Source: Drechslerella dactyloides | Lineage: Eukaryota > Ascomycota > Orbiliomycetes > Orbiliales > Orbiliaceae | Assembly: GCA_020064725.1 (NCBI GenBank) | Contig: JAGTWJ010000007.1 | Coordinates: 992,001 to 1,056,000, forward strand | Direction: 5' to 3' | Length of the DNA stretch: 64,000 nt | Notes under the pieces: model-generated | Databases searched by the model: none | Told to the model about the DNA's origin: nothing | Seen by the model: the letters and a program-made list of their open reading frames with translations, nothing else | Shown here: in pieces, positions 23,646-33,624 of the stretch | Position numbering within the stretch: position 1 is the first letter of the stretch | How the letters are laid out: every line of letters starts with the position of its first letter | Position numbers and translations under genes: made by a program

Positions 23646-26579
23646 GCGACTACATAATTCGAAGTCATCTTCCGGTTTGCCTTTTATTCGTGGGCGTCTA
23701 GCGGAAATTTTTGGACGTTTCGATTCGTTCTCGATTCGACTCTTGCTGAGTACATTGCGACGGGCTTGTTACTAAATTTATGCTGGTGTTATCTCAATAT
23801 GTCTTTTGCAACGAATCAATACTAGCCATCTACAAGCATGCATTCATTCTGGCAAATTTCCCGACTCTGCAACTCGCGGTTGTTTTGTTACAGGATTTGA
23901 CTTGAATTTAAATTTCCCCCCAGTGTAGCGCACATACATGGCTCTCCTTTCAGTACTAATTCTACGATGAACTTTCGGTCACTCGGCGGCGGCGGATGCA
24001 TCTGTGGGAGTCACAAAAGAACTCGTACAGAAGAAGACCGTATTTATGCATTTTCGTTTCTATACTATAAAATATCGCACATACTATACACCAACAAGCC
24101 TTGGCGACTTTTATCCACATATCTGGCAAAATGCAAACTGGCCAGTACCGTTGCGTTCTCGATTTTTGCACGTTACGCTTAAAGCACAGACCTCCTTGTT
24201 CGCAAACACTTCTATCTAGCTCGCTTCGTCTGCCCCTTCCCTGTGAGAGGAAACAATCTTGTCACCAGTGAAGAGTCGAGCAGTAAAGCTTGAGGTGTGT
24301 GAGTTATAAATGACAATGACAGGGCTATATCAGCGTTCTGTTATGCATCCAACATGGACTCGGCCGGTAGTAGGTCCTGAAAGTCTATTGCAAACATATA
24401 AGACTGCATGAAGGCCGCTATTCGAAGGTATACCTACGCGCATGAGTATAGCTTGGCTTCTACCACTGAAGGCCTCACGCCTGTGTGCGGGAATGCGTGT
24501 TGGGAATTTAAACATCATGACGTACGCTTTTCTTTTGGCTTCGAAATCTGAGAGACCTGGCAATTATGGTTCATGCAAAACACAGCGCATATTTGTGAAC
24601 GTGCATAATGGAGCCTGCGCATTGTGTGCGCAGTAGCTGCAATTCGCCAATCGATTGTTTGGATAGATCTTCTATCGATCCGAGTGCTCTGTATTGGGAA
24701 AAGAGCGGCGACAAATCTGTTTCAAGGTGTCAGTCGATCGGCGCCGTACCAGCAGCGGTATCGAGGTCAAGTATCCTAGTGTCACACCGAATGTGTAGTA
24801 ACCCTAGCCTTGGATGTTCCTGCAGATTAATTGTTTAGTGGTGATCAGCCGAGTAGCTGCGACACACTAGTACTACATATGTGAAAGTCAACATAACAGC
24901 TACACGGGCAATCTTTGTACAAATACAGCGCTGTATAGCCAACAGCCTAGCCTGAAGAACGTATGCATATGTAGAGCTAGAGTCCAGGGTATGAATACAA
25001 ATATGCCGAAAGTTTGTAAGAGCCCCTTCTAAGCTGCTATCTGACTGATAACCGGGTAGGCGTATGTACTCGCTGTTATCAAACCTTCTTCTTACTGTAC
25101 AGCTGTTGGATCTGCTTGTGTAGAAAGCGGGGAAGGAAGAATCGAACCCGTGATAGGCGGTGTCGTCGCAGACCGCAACACGAACACTTAGGGAAATGCA
25201 ACACACCTCTTTCTCTTTCCACATCGCGATGACCACCTCAGTCGCTCTTGCAATTGCGCAACCGGCAACCTCAACCTCGATTGGTCAAATATGAGAGCTT
25301 GTGGATGGGTTGCCATCCCTCTTCGCCAATGGCGCTGCTCTCATGCCCCAGAATCGCTATAACCATCTTCACTCTTAAAGACCGTCCTGTCTTATTTCCA
25401 GCTGAGCTGAGATTTTAGTGATGCATTCTCGATCCTCGACCAGTACGTAGGAATGGCCCCACAACTTCCATGGCGCCATCAAGCAGTAGCATCATTCTAA
25501 CCCCCCAAAACCAATTAAGCTTAAATTCCACCAATGCCTTCAGCCATCTCTTCGGCCTACAGCAGCAATCGATAAGAGATTGACAGTCAATTAAACCCCA
25601 ATTTGCCGGCTAATTACCCTATTTTTCCTCGCTCGCCAAACCGCGTTCCGTACCCGACCTCGTATTTAACCAGGCACATATGTAAGGCAGATGCAAGGGG
25701 CTTTGATTGCAGCTTTGGATTGGAGCCGAGATATAGGCAGACGGGAAGATGGCCAATTGGGTCTTTGGGAGCTGGCCGGATGTATCATGTATATATGCCG
25801 AACCGGACGTCTAGGACTTCGGATAAGGTTATCCTCGTGAAGCAATATGGCCTTGTGAGTAGCTCTTCGTGACGATCGCCAGTTAAAAATTGCAAATTTG
25901 GCCGACCACCCCAGCCTTGGTGGCCGGTATGAATCTCGAAGGTTGTCCTTTAACTTTTTGCACTTTGCAATCAGCAAATTTACTCTGCGTACCAATACTT
26001 CTTATTCAGGGATTCGGATAACGCATTCAACATTTCTCAAACATGTTAACATCTAGATATAGTGCTGATTCTTATCCCCGAATATATCGTAGGAAACCGA
26101 CCTTGAGCATATCGAGGTATCTTTAGTCTCGCAAGCCAAACGTAGCGCTGCGAAGCTCACGAGACAACATATCTCGTAGGCTACCAGATATGCGTCTGCA
26201 ATAGCAGACTCGATACGAACTGGATCTCAGGGACCAGGTTTAATGCAACTATTAATATATTACAGCTTTGTCAATCGAAGATAACAGCAGACCTTCGTCG
26301 ATTGGCACTTTTCGCTCCTAACTTTAGGATTGACTTAAAGATCGATTACAATTGTATTTTTTTTTTTTTTTTCGGACGGACGCGCCGAATAGTCTTCATT
26401 CGTTAATACCAGAATTTATGTATACGTTAACCCCGCAATACCATGTCTTCAAAGTTCCATGTATAAATTTGCCCCAATAATTCAAAGACGAGAATGTAAC
26501 ATGTGCACAAATTGTACAGGCCTAGAAACTCCACCAGCTCGAAAAAAATATCCCCAAAAATGAGTGCTAGTGATAGAGT
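23646..26579. other. 2.9-kb intergenic region, no gene seen
   Basis: Short frames only, on both strands. A 16-base T run lies at about 26357-26372. The last stretch includes the presumed 3' UTR of the AAA+ ATPase gene. Confidence 0.5.
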
Positions 26580-28795
26580 TCACTGTACTCTTTCACTCTT
26601 TTTGCCTGCCACCATATCCTTCTCGAACGCGTCGACAACACCGAGCACCATCTTCAGATGCTTCAAACCCAAAGTCTCACCCCGACGGTCAGCAATACCA
26701 AGCGCCGTTCTGGTGGCGTTCTTGATCTGCCGGCCGTTCAGCATTAGTGGTGCAAGCTCATCAAAGTCTGTCTCCACAATGGACGTCTTGGTCCCGCTGC
26801 CCTCAATCTTCGCGATGAAGTTCTTCCAGACTTGTGCGCGCGCATCTGGTGTGAGATCATTATAACGGATGGCGATATGGATACGGCTCTGTATCGCCTC
26901 GTCGAAAGTCTCGACACGGTTGGATGTCAAGAACAGGATACCGTGGTAGTATTCGAGCAGACGGAGGAAGATGCTGACGAGTGCGTTACGCTGAATATCG
27001 TGTAGCGAGCGCTGCTCGAGATAGACATCGGCCTCATCGAGGAGGAGAACGGCTTTCCAGATCGTACAGAGCTGCAAGATGCGATCGAGGTTCTTCTCAA
27101 CGGAGACAGCGTCCGTACCCAAGCTCCCGGCCGAGACAGTGTACAGCGGCGAGCGCGTGTACTCTGCGACGGTTTCCGCCGTCATGGTCTTGCCGAGACC
27201 AGGGGCGCCGTGCAGGACGGAGATGAGACCTTTGCCCTTGCCCTCGACAAAGTCGTCAAAGTGGGAATGGTTGGTGATGTGAGACTCAACAAGGCCACAG
27301 ATGAGCTCCTTGGTTTCTTCGGGAAGCACGAGCTTGGAGAACGAATCGGTGTTCCAAACGACTTCCTCGATGCCATCAACGAAGAATTGCAGCCATTTCT
27401 TGCTACCAAGGGTGTATCCCCAGACTGCGGCATTGCAAATGAGTTTCTGGTCGTCGTTGAGCTCGAGTGTCGGCTTGCCGGCGTGCGGAGAGTCCTCGAA
27501 GTCTGTCGCGGGCATATGGCCGCCTCGATTACGATTCCGGGAGCCGTAGCTATTATCGTACGCATACGGGTCTTCGTAGTATTCGTCGTTATTATTATTG
27601 CCAGCTTTATCCTTTGGCTTGGCCAACTCTCGGAGCCGCTTGGCGGAGTTGGGGTTGAAGGCGGCGTGAGTGCTGGCATCTATCATGACGCGGCCGTTGA
27701 CTGGAACCTTGGACGGACCAAACATGCTCATCTCGACGGCGACGCCGTTGTACTTCTTGCAGTGGCAACCCTGGAGCTCGACAAACTTGGTACCACGCTC
27801 AACCAGTCGCTTGGCAATGGCATCCTTGTTGGCCATGCGGTGAAGAGGGATCACCGAAAGATCCTGGATTTTCTTGCTGCCGGTGAAGCCGAAGATATCA
27901 ACCTCTGCGTCGGCTTCCCCGAACTTACTGCCATCGTAGTCGACAAAAGTGCCCTTGAGGGATGCACCACATTCAGTGCGTTGGTAGGATTTGAGTCGAA
28001 GGACGCGAGGCTGCATCAGCATGGTAGTGTAGATGAGCTCGCCCGGCTTGAACAGTGTCCAAAGACTATGGAGGGAAAATGTTAGCATGTTGCAAGTATC
28101 TGTTGAAGCATGGGGGAGGTGACGTACAGCTCAAAGTTAATCAGTCCTTCCCGGGTCAGATTCTTGAACTCCTCATTTGTGGATTTAAATTCATCGTCCA
28201 AAAAATCGAGCAGAGTACAGAGATGGTGCCAGAGCTCACCACCCGGGTCCATCACGTCTGCCTTCCAACATGCATCCTTCAACTCTTTCTGATAGTACCA
28301 AAGCACACGCAGTGGAAAGTTCAGTACAACTTGAGACGTCGAGAAGGAGATGCCAGGGTAGTCGGTAATCATCCCTTTGAGCAGGTCCTTGACAGGCTTC
28401 GACTGGATGTCGATAGTCCGCTGATAGGGAAGACCATTTTCATTGAAATAGACCGTACTCAGGAAGGCGAAATTACTGTATTTATCGACCTTGTCTTGCT
28501 TTGGCGGAGCGGAGCCGACTTCATACAGATTTTGGTAGCCATCTGATCCGTACCGACTTTCTAGAAATTTGACCTCACTCTTGATTGCCTCATCCTTACG
28601 GACTTCCTCGAAGGCCTCATCCCCTGATGTGGAGGCGGGCTTTTCCGTTTCCGGTTCGGCACTCATGTTGCGTCGATGACCACGTCGATAAGAGCGGCTT
28701 GGTCTTCCTCTGCCTCTGCCTCTGCCTCTTCCACGTGATGATCTTTGAAATGGATATGAACAGTCGGACTCGCTATCACTATGATCGATAATCAT
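26580..28795 (-). CDS. AAA+ ATPase with RG-rich N-terminus
   Basis: A fungal AAA+ ATPase of the type with a conserved N-terminal domain of unknown function (DUF7025-like) and one C-terminal AAA module. Exons 28795-28128 and 28065-26580, intron 62 nt (donor GTACGT, acceptor CATAG), 717 residues. Residues 20-45 are an arginine-glycine repeat encoded by a hexanucleotide repeat. The middle region (about 80-430) carries the family-typical segment with FKPGELIYTT and FVELQGC. The AAA module has Walker A GAPGLGKT near residue 506, Walker B LLLDEADV near 563, a sensor-1 LTSNR, and an arginine-finger-like SRIHIAIRY. The ATPase is expected to remodel protein substrates as a ring; its location and partners are not known to me. 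RG repeats often bind RNA and are often methylated, which is inference here. The 291-codon frame on the opposite strand is a shadow. Confidence 0.88.
28705..28731. repeat. hexanucleotide repeat encoding RG repeats
   Basis: Imperfect tandem TCTGCC units (GGCAGA on the coding strand) inside the first exon of the AAA+ ATPase gene, encoding the RGRGRGRGRP stretch. Such repeats can expand or contract in whole codon pairs. Confidence 0.7.
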
Positions 28796-30445
28796 CCAAA
28801 TATGTGTTTCTAAGAAAAAAGGAAGGAGAAAAAAAAACCCCCCAAACTTTGATTGGAACGTAAACTAAAGGGCCAGGAAAGCGCGAATGTGCGCGGGTAT
28901 GCTGTTGAGCGCGTTCGATTCAATTAATAAAAATGTTTGCTATGGTGGATAGATGCTGCCATTTAAATAGACGACTGCCGCGAAGGATCCAGATCAATAT
29001 CAATCGACTCGTATCTGGATCCTTCGCAATGAATCAGCATCGGCAGTCGTCGCCCTAGCTGTCCCTCGACGGAACGTCGGAAGTGGCTTTTGCTGCATGG
29101 CCGATCACCTACGAGACCCCTGTACACCGCTGTTGTGTCGCCAGCTCTACAATCACTCCGTCCTTAGACGGTGTCTGGCCCCGCTGGCGCGCCTTATGAG
29201 CGAGTTAGGTGAACCAGGCATGCAAATCTGACTGCCCCAAAGTGACTCACTGTACCTCGAAAGGGACAAAAGCGAAAGAAGGTCCCCCACGTCGCGGTAC
29301 AAAAAGTCGTAGTTCGGGCTAATTGACCCATGGCTAGCTTCTTCAATGGACGATCTGTTGAGCTCTCAGCTGGATGCGAACGGTGGATAAACTCATTCCC
29401 AAAGCCTGATACAGTCGAGGAAGCTAGGAATGTGACTCTCCATTGGTCTCAATTGATGCGAACGCGACGTGAACGTGTGGACTTAGGTACTCCGTATGAG
29501 TGCAGTAGGATCCTAGGTTTGGGAGCTTGGCTTTCCCGGAATGTCCAGGAGACAGCAAACACCGACCGGCAATTGGAGAACTGTGGAATCGGATTTAACT
29601 GGTTGGCAAACTTCAGCTAGGAATATACGCGTATACCTGAAGTTAAGTTCCATGCTATTCGACGTAAGGATGTATACGACTGATATCTGGGAATTACCGG
29701 ATTTTCTAAAGCTTTCAAGTGGCCTGTCTTACGGTGTAACCTCAACCACACGCATTTACTCAAATCCGAATGGGTCTTTCGATTGTGTAACATCATTTTA
29801 TTCATCCTCCCCGCCTTTCCTTCATTTCTCATAAAATGATAGTTGCAAGTTTAATATCCCCATAATCCTCTCTGACTTTTTCTGCGAATTCATCGATCGT
29901 GCACCGGAAAACGTGCCCGTATGCAACAATGGTCTAGGAATGCTCATCATAGTATGATACAAGAAGCGACAAAGTAAAAAAATCAGATCCCACGGGGTAT
30001 TAATCCTCCTTCGTCCTCTAGAAAAATGTCAGGCTCTACTTGATTAAGTCGATAAGGGAGTTTTGGGTTGCATCGGCGATTCGAGTAGACAGATTCCTAT
30101 CGCGGCCAACGACACCGGATTGAATCCAAACCAGTCGAATTTCGTGGTAAGATGGAAAGTAGTAAGTATTGGATAGAAAGTGAAACATAAAAAGAGGAAC
30201 AAGTAAAAAGACCGAGATCGACTGTAACACCCGTATGCATGGACAAGAAGACGTGAAGAATGGACGCGTGAAAGTAGAAGTGCCAGACGTATAGATGTAC
30301 GAAAGGAAGAAGAGTGAGTTCAATCGAGAAGACCAGAGTGCCCCATTATGACGGAATTGTAGGAAATTGGAAGAGAAAGGCTTTGCGTGAAAGTCTCGCT
30401 TTTTATTAATTGTTTTTTGAATTTATCGATTTATATGCCTCCCAT
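28796..30445. other. intergenic with one nested inverted repeat
   Basis: About 1.65 kb between the 5' end of the AAA+ ATPase gene and the 3' end of RPS27. No gene was found. A plus-strand frame at 29330-29620 has no recognisable features. The region contains the inverted repeat at 28970-29051 listed separately. Confidence 0.5.
28970..29051. repeat. nested inverted repeat upstream of the AAA+ ATPase gene
   Basis: Two sets of arms share one centre. The inner arms are 15 bases, exact, at 28980-28994 and 29013-29027 (GCGAAGGATCCAGAT and its complement). The outer arms are 11 bases, exact, at 28970-28980 and 29041-29051. The inner loop is 18 bases; 13 extra bases lie on the right side between the arm pairs. 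The structure is about 175 bases upstream of the ATPase ATG and could form a hairpin or cruciform, or be the remnant of a small inverted-repeat element. Confidence 0.75.
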
Positions 30446-31023
30446 CTACTTCTTCCGGAACGAGCATCCCTCTGTCAGTCTGGCCTTGCCTCCGGTCGGT
30501 TGACACAGAACAGTCGAGCAGGACCCGCAGATGACGACGGTCTGTGCGTGCGAGAATACTGTGGTGATAACATAGCAACCGGGGCACTTGACGTCCATGA
30601 AAAACGAGCGGGGAGCCGGGACGAGGGTCTATACGCCGCATCTTGTTAGTCTACCTGCAATTTTATATCCGACGCATATCCGAGCTGGTATTATCTCGAG
30701 GGAAACGCACCTTGAGCTTGTGCTTGCGGGCTTCAGCAGCCGGCGCGGGGTTGAGGAGATCTTCTGCGAGAACCTGATAAGTTCGAAGAGCGGTCGTCAG
30801 CACTTCTGTATTTATTTGCATTCAAGGTACTATGTCATTCCAGGCCAACGTGGACCCCGGATCACGATCCGGTTTGAGGCTCTTCCACCGATTTTGCACA
30901 GTCATTCCCATTCGCCGTAACATCATACAGCTCGATTCCTGATCCCAAGATGACTGCACAAGGCCCCTCCTTCCTCCACCCACAAATAACCACAAAGCCA
31001 TCGAAAAAAGGCATCCTTACCAT
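30446..31023 (-). CDS. rps27: 40S ribosomal protein S27 (eS27)
   Basis: Structural protein of the small ribosomal subunit with a C4 zinc finger. Three coding exons: 31023-31021 (the ATG alone), 30773-30711 and 30628-30446; 249 nt, 82 residues, the length of yeast Rps27. Introns are 247 nt (ATG followed by GTAAGG, acceptor ATCAG) and 82 nt (GTGCGT, TATAG), all in phase 0. The protein begins MVLAEDLLNP and carries HKLK, then FFMDVKCPGCY, TTVFSHAQTVV, CGSCSTVLCQPTGGKARLTEGCSF and ends RKK. The four zinc ligands are the cysteines of CPGC and CGSC. Identity is very clear, although no single open frame shows it because the exons are short. An ATG-only first exon followed by a long first intron is common in fungal ribosomal protein genes. 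Confidence 0.97.
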
Positions 31024-32428
31024 CTTGGATAGCTGCTAAGGGACGATCGAATGCTCGAAAAGTCTGTAGATAGCGATGAAGCGATAGATCCGTCGAGGAA
31101 TCGGTCGGGATGTTTAACGGCGGATGCGATGAGGTCGAAAGATCGGGGTCACTGTATGTCCAAAGACACTCAACTAGAAAACTTGGGGGGGCAGGCAAAA
31201 AATTGGTGCAGCCAGAGTGACTCTGAGCGGATTGGCCAACACTAATCCATATACGGCAATATGACATGCTCAAACGTAAGGGCTTAAGACCTAAACGTCA
31301 AACATACGAGGCCTCCGCAACACATAATGCATAAACAACACATGAGAGCTCGGTCTCGTGTCTTCGGACTTTGGTTGCCCGCGGTTGATAAGTCTGCCGA
31401 TAAGTCTGCTGATAAGAGCTCAAGCTCACTGGATAACCAGAGCCGAAAAGATGACCCTGTCCGAACCTCCAAGTCGAAATACAAGGTCCGGGAGTACATG
31501 CCGACGGCATTCTAAAACCCAAGTAGGAGTCGGCACTATTTGCATTTACCCATATTATTATACATTCTCAACCATGATATATCGATATACGCATATATAT
31601 ACATACAATAGGCCGAACGCACGGGCCGAAGCAAGGTCTCTTTATGGGAGTATGGTACACGTACCATGGTTCGTAGCCAATATGTATCTGGAAGTGTTCA
31701 AGTGCCCGCAGTCCCGTCGGCTCCAAGGATCAAAACCCAATCCTCGAATATCAAAGAAGCGGAAGTGCTTTTTTAGACGTAATCCTGCTGGGCTCGGGGA
31801 TCTAATAGCTGTCATAGGAGATCGATGGATTTATTGACACCGAACTCGTATATCTGCTCATGATTACGAGACTTTATAGCGCAAGGCTGAAGCGTAGACA
31901 CATGCATGCATTGTTTTTCAAGGCTTCCTAGTCAACGTGATATGAAACCGCATGAGGAAAGCGTAAACGGATTCAAGGACGTTAGATACATGTACACAAT
32001 CTTTCAAAATACCTTCCCTAAGTACAATATCGAATCATACCCCGTCGCGTCATCAACACCAGAACCCCCAGCCTCGCACGAAGCTTCCAAAAGATTAGCA
32101 CCTAGCACTTTTTGTAGAATGTAACAACATCCGCAGGTCCAACCTGCCCTGCGTGTAGATAGAGCAGAAGCCATAAGTGCAGAAGAAAGACTGACAAGAA
32201 AATCAAGGTATAATAATACGCCCGTCAAACGCGCCCGAGCCGACATAATTTAAAAGCAAAATGTAAGGTATAAAGCAAAATGAAAACAAATGGCATAAAT
32301 TGATATCGAAATATTTCCCAAGAAAGGGAGGGGCGAAAGGAAACCCTAATGGACCCGTATACTCCTAAGCCAAGCTTGCATGCGGCGCAAAAGCAGCCTC
32401 AAACAGCCTTTGATAGCTAATCCAGATG
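31024..32428. other. intergenic, upstream region of RPS27
   Basis: About 1.4 kb without a convincing gene. It holds the RPS27 promoter and, at the far end, the 3' UTR of the bZIP gene. Three evenly spaced GATAAG sites at 31387-31416 are the only clear structure. Confidence 0.5.
31387..31416. promoter_or_regulatory. three tandem GATAAG sites
   Basis: GATAAG occurs at 31387, 31399 and 31411, in the same orientation with a 12-base period (unit about GATAAGTCTGCC). GATA-family zinc finger regulators of fungi (AreA, nitrogen; Sre, iron; White Collar, light) bind HGATAR. The sites are about 365-395 bases upstream of the RPS27 start codon. Function is inferred from motif only. Confidence 0.4.
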
Positions 32429-33624
32429 TTATATCAACTCATCCTTTCCGAGGCTAGCGTTCATTTTGATCGCTTCACGGATGGTGCTTTCTTGGAACAC
32501 AGGGCCTTGGCCGTCGCAGACAGCCCGCGGTCTCAAAAACTCGCTGACAGCGGAGATGTCAATCTGTCCGTCGAGGTATGCCGGGTCACTAGTAATCATA
32601 TCCCATGCGGCGGCAGCGCCTAGCAACGGCTCGCCGGTTTCGGGGTGGTTGCTGATACGATGGCTGGGAGTCTTGTTCTTGTGTGGCTCCAGCACGATGT
32701 CGTAAAAGTCGGTCGGTGAGTATGAGATCGGGCCAACGTCGACGGTCGCGGGCGCAGCGGGCGCCGCTGCAGCCTGGGCAGCAGAGGTGGCACGGAGGAT
32801 CTGGTTCTCTGTAGTGATCTTCTGGAGTTCGCGTTTCAAACGCTCGTTTTCGGAGAGGACGTTTGAGGATGTGGCTTCAAGACTGGAAAGCTTCTCCTCA
32901 AGTTCTTTTACGTGGCGCTCTTTGCGCTCGCGGAATGCCCGTTGGCTAGATGGCCAGAAGGTTCAGTAAGCAGAACAGACGGCACAAAAGATAGCTGATT
33001 AGTTTAAACTTACGCGGCTCTGTTCTGAGCTTTCCGTTTCTTTGCAGCGTTCGCAGTCAGCACCATTGTATCGTACGACTGGCGGGGGTAGCTCAATTGT
33101 ATTGACAATGGATGAAGGGGCAACCGTACTGATTGCTGCGGTGTAAGCTCCTTTTCTTCACTGCTGCTTCGGTGCAAGGTGGGCGCCTCCTCGCCGCTTC
33201 CGTTTTGACTATACACTTGAGGCGCTTGAGCTGCTAGGATCTCCCTATCGAACGCAGCAAAGGCATCATAGTTGGTACCGTTGTAGTTCTGTGGCATCTT
33301 GTTAGCGACGTGTTTTCGGCAATCTACTTGGCAACAAACAAGATCGATGGAAAGGTAGAGAGGGGGCAAGACGGCGATTCGAGAGGAGTCGAATCGCGAT
33401 ATATCTATGCTTTTTCGAAAGCGTAGAGATAACCGACGATGATAAGGACATTTACGATAGGGGTATCGGTCTTAGCAGTCGCGACAGGCGTATTTACTTA
33501 CATTATTCGGAGAGGCGTTCCGGAAGCTTTCCTCCGAGCCGGAATGAATACCGCTGGATTGATTGGTCGACTGCTGCTGGAATACAACGTAGGGCTGCTG
33601 TTGGTAATACGTCGAGTAATCCAT
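32429..33624 (-). CDS. AP-1-like bZIP transcription factor
   Basis: Nuclear bZIP factor of the fungal AP-1/Pap1/Fcr3-like group, which controls stress, drug and sometimes metabolite genes. Exons 33624-33502, 33288-33014 and 32945-32429; introns 213 and 68 nt (both donors GTAAGT); 304 residues. It starts MDYSTYYQQQPYVVFQQQ, a Gln-rich start found in this group as far as I recall. The basic region spans the second splice junction at about 122-145: KKRKAQNRAA then QRAFRERKERH, with the N-x3-Q-x-x-F pattern typical of Pap1-like binding. The zipper follows with leucines in LEEKLSSLEATSS and ENERLKRELQ. The C-terminal third has a conserved-looking block (ISYSPTDFYDIV, HPETGEPLLGAAAAWDMI). I see no cysteine-rich domain like that of Yap1 oxidative sensing. 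An alternative acceptor nine bases upstream (exon 2 from 33297) would add three residues. Confidence 0.9.

Noticed and set aside
25136..25152. tRNA-like T-loop sequence (AATCGAACC) on the plus strand
   Set aside because: The flanking bases cannot form the five-pair T stem or an acceptor stem on the minus strand.
27210..28085. 291-codon plus-strand frame
   Set aside because: It lies exactly opposite the AAA+ ATPase exon and has no protein features of its own.
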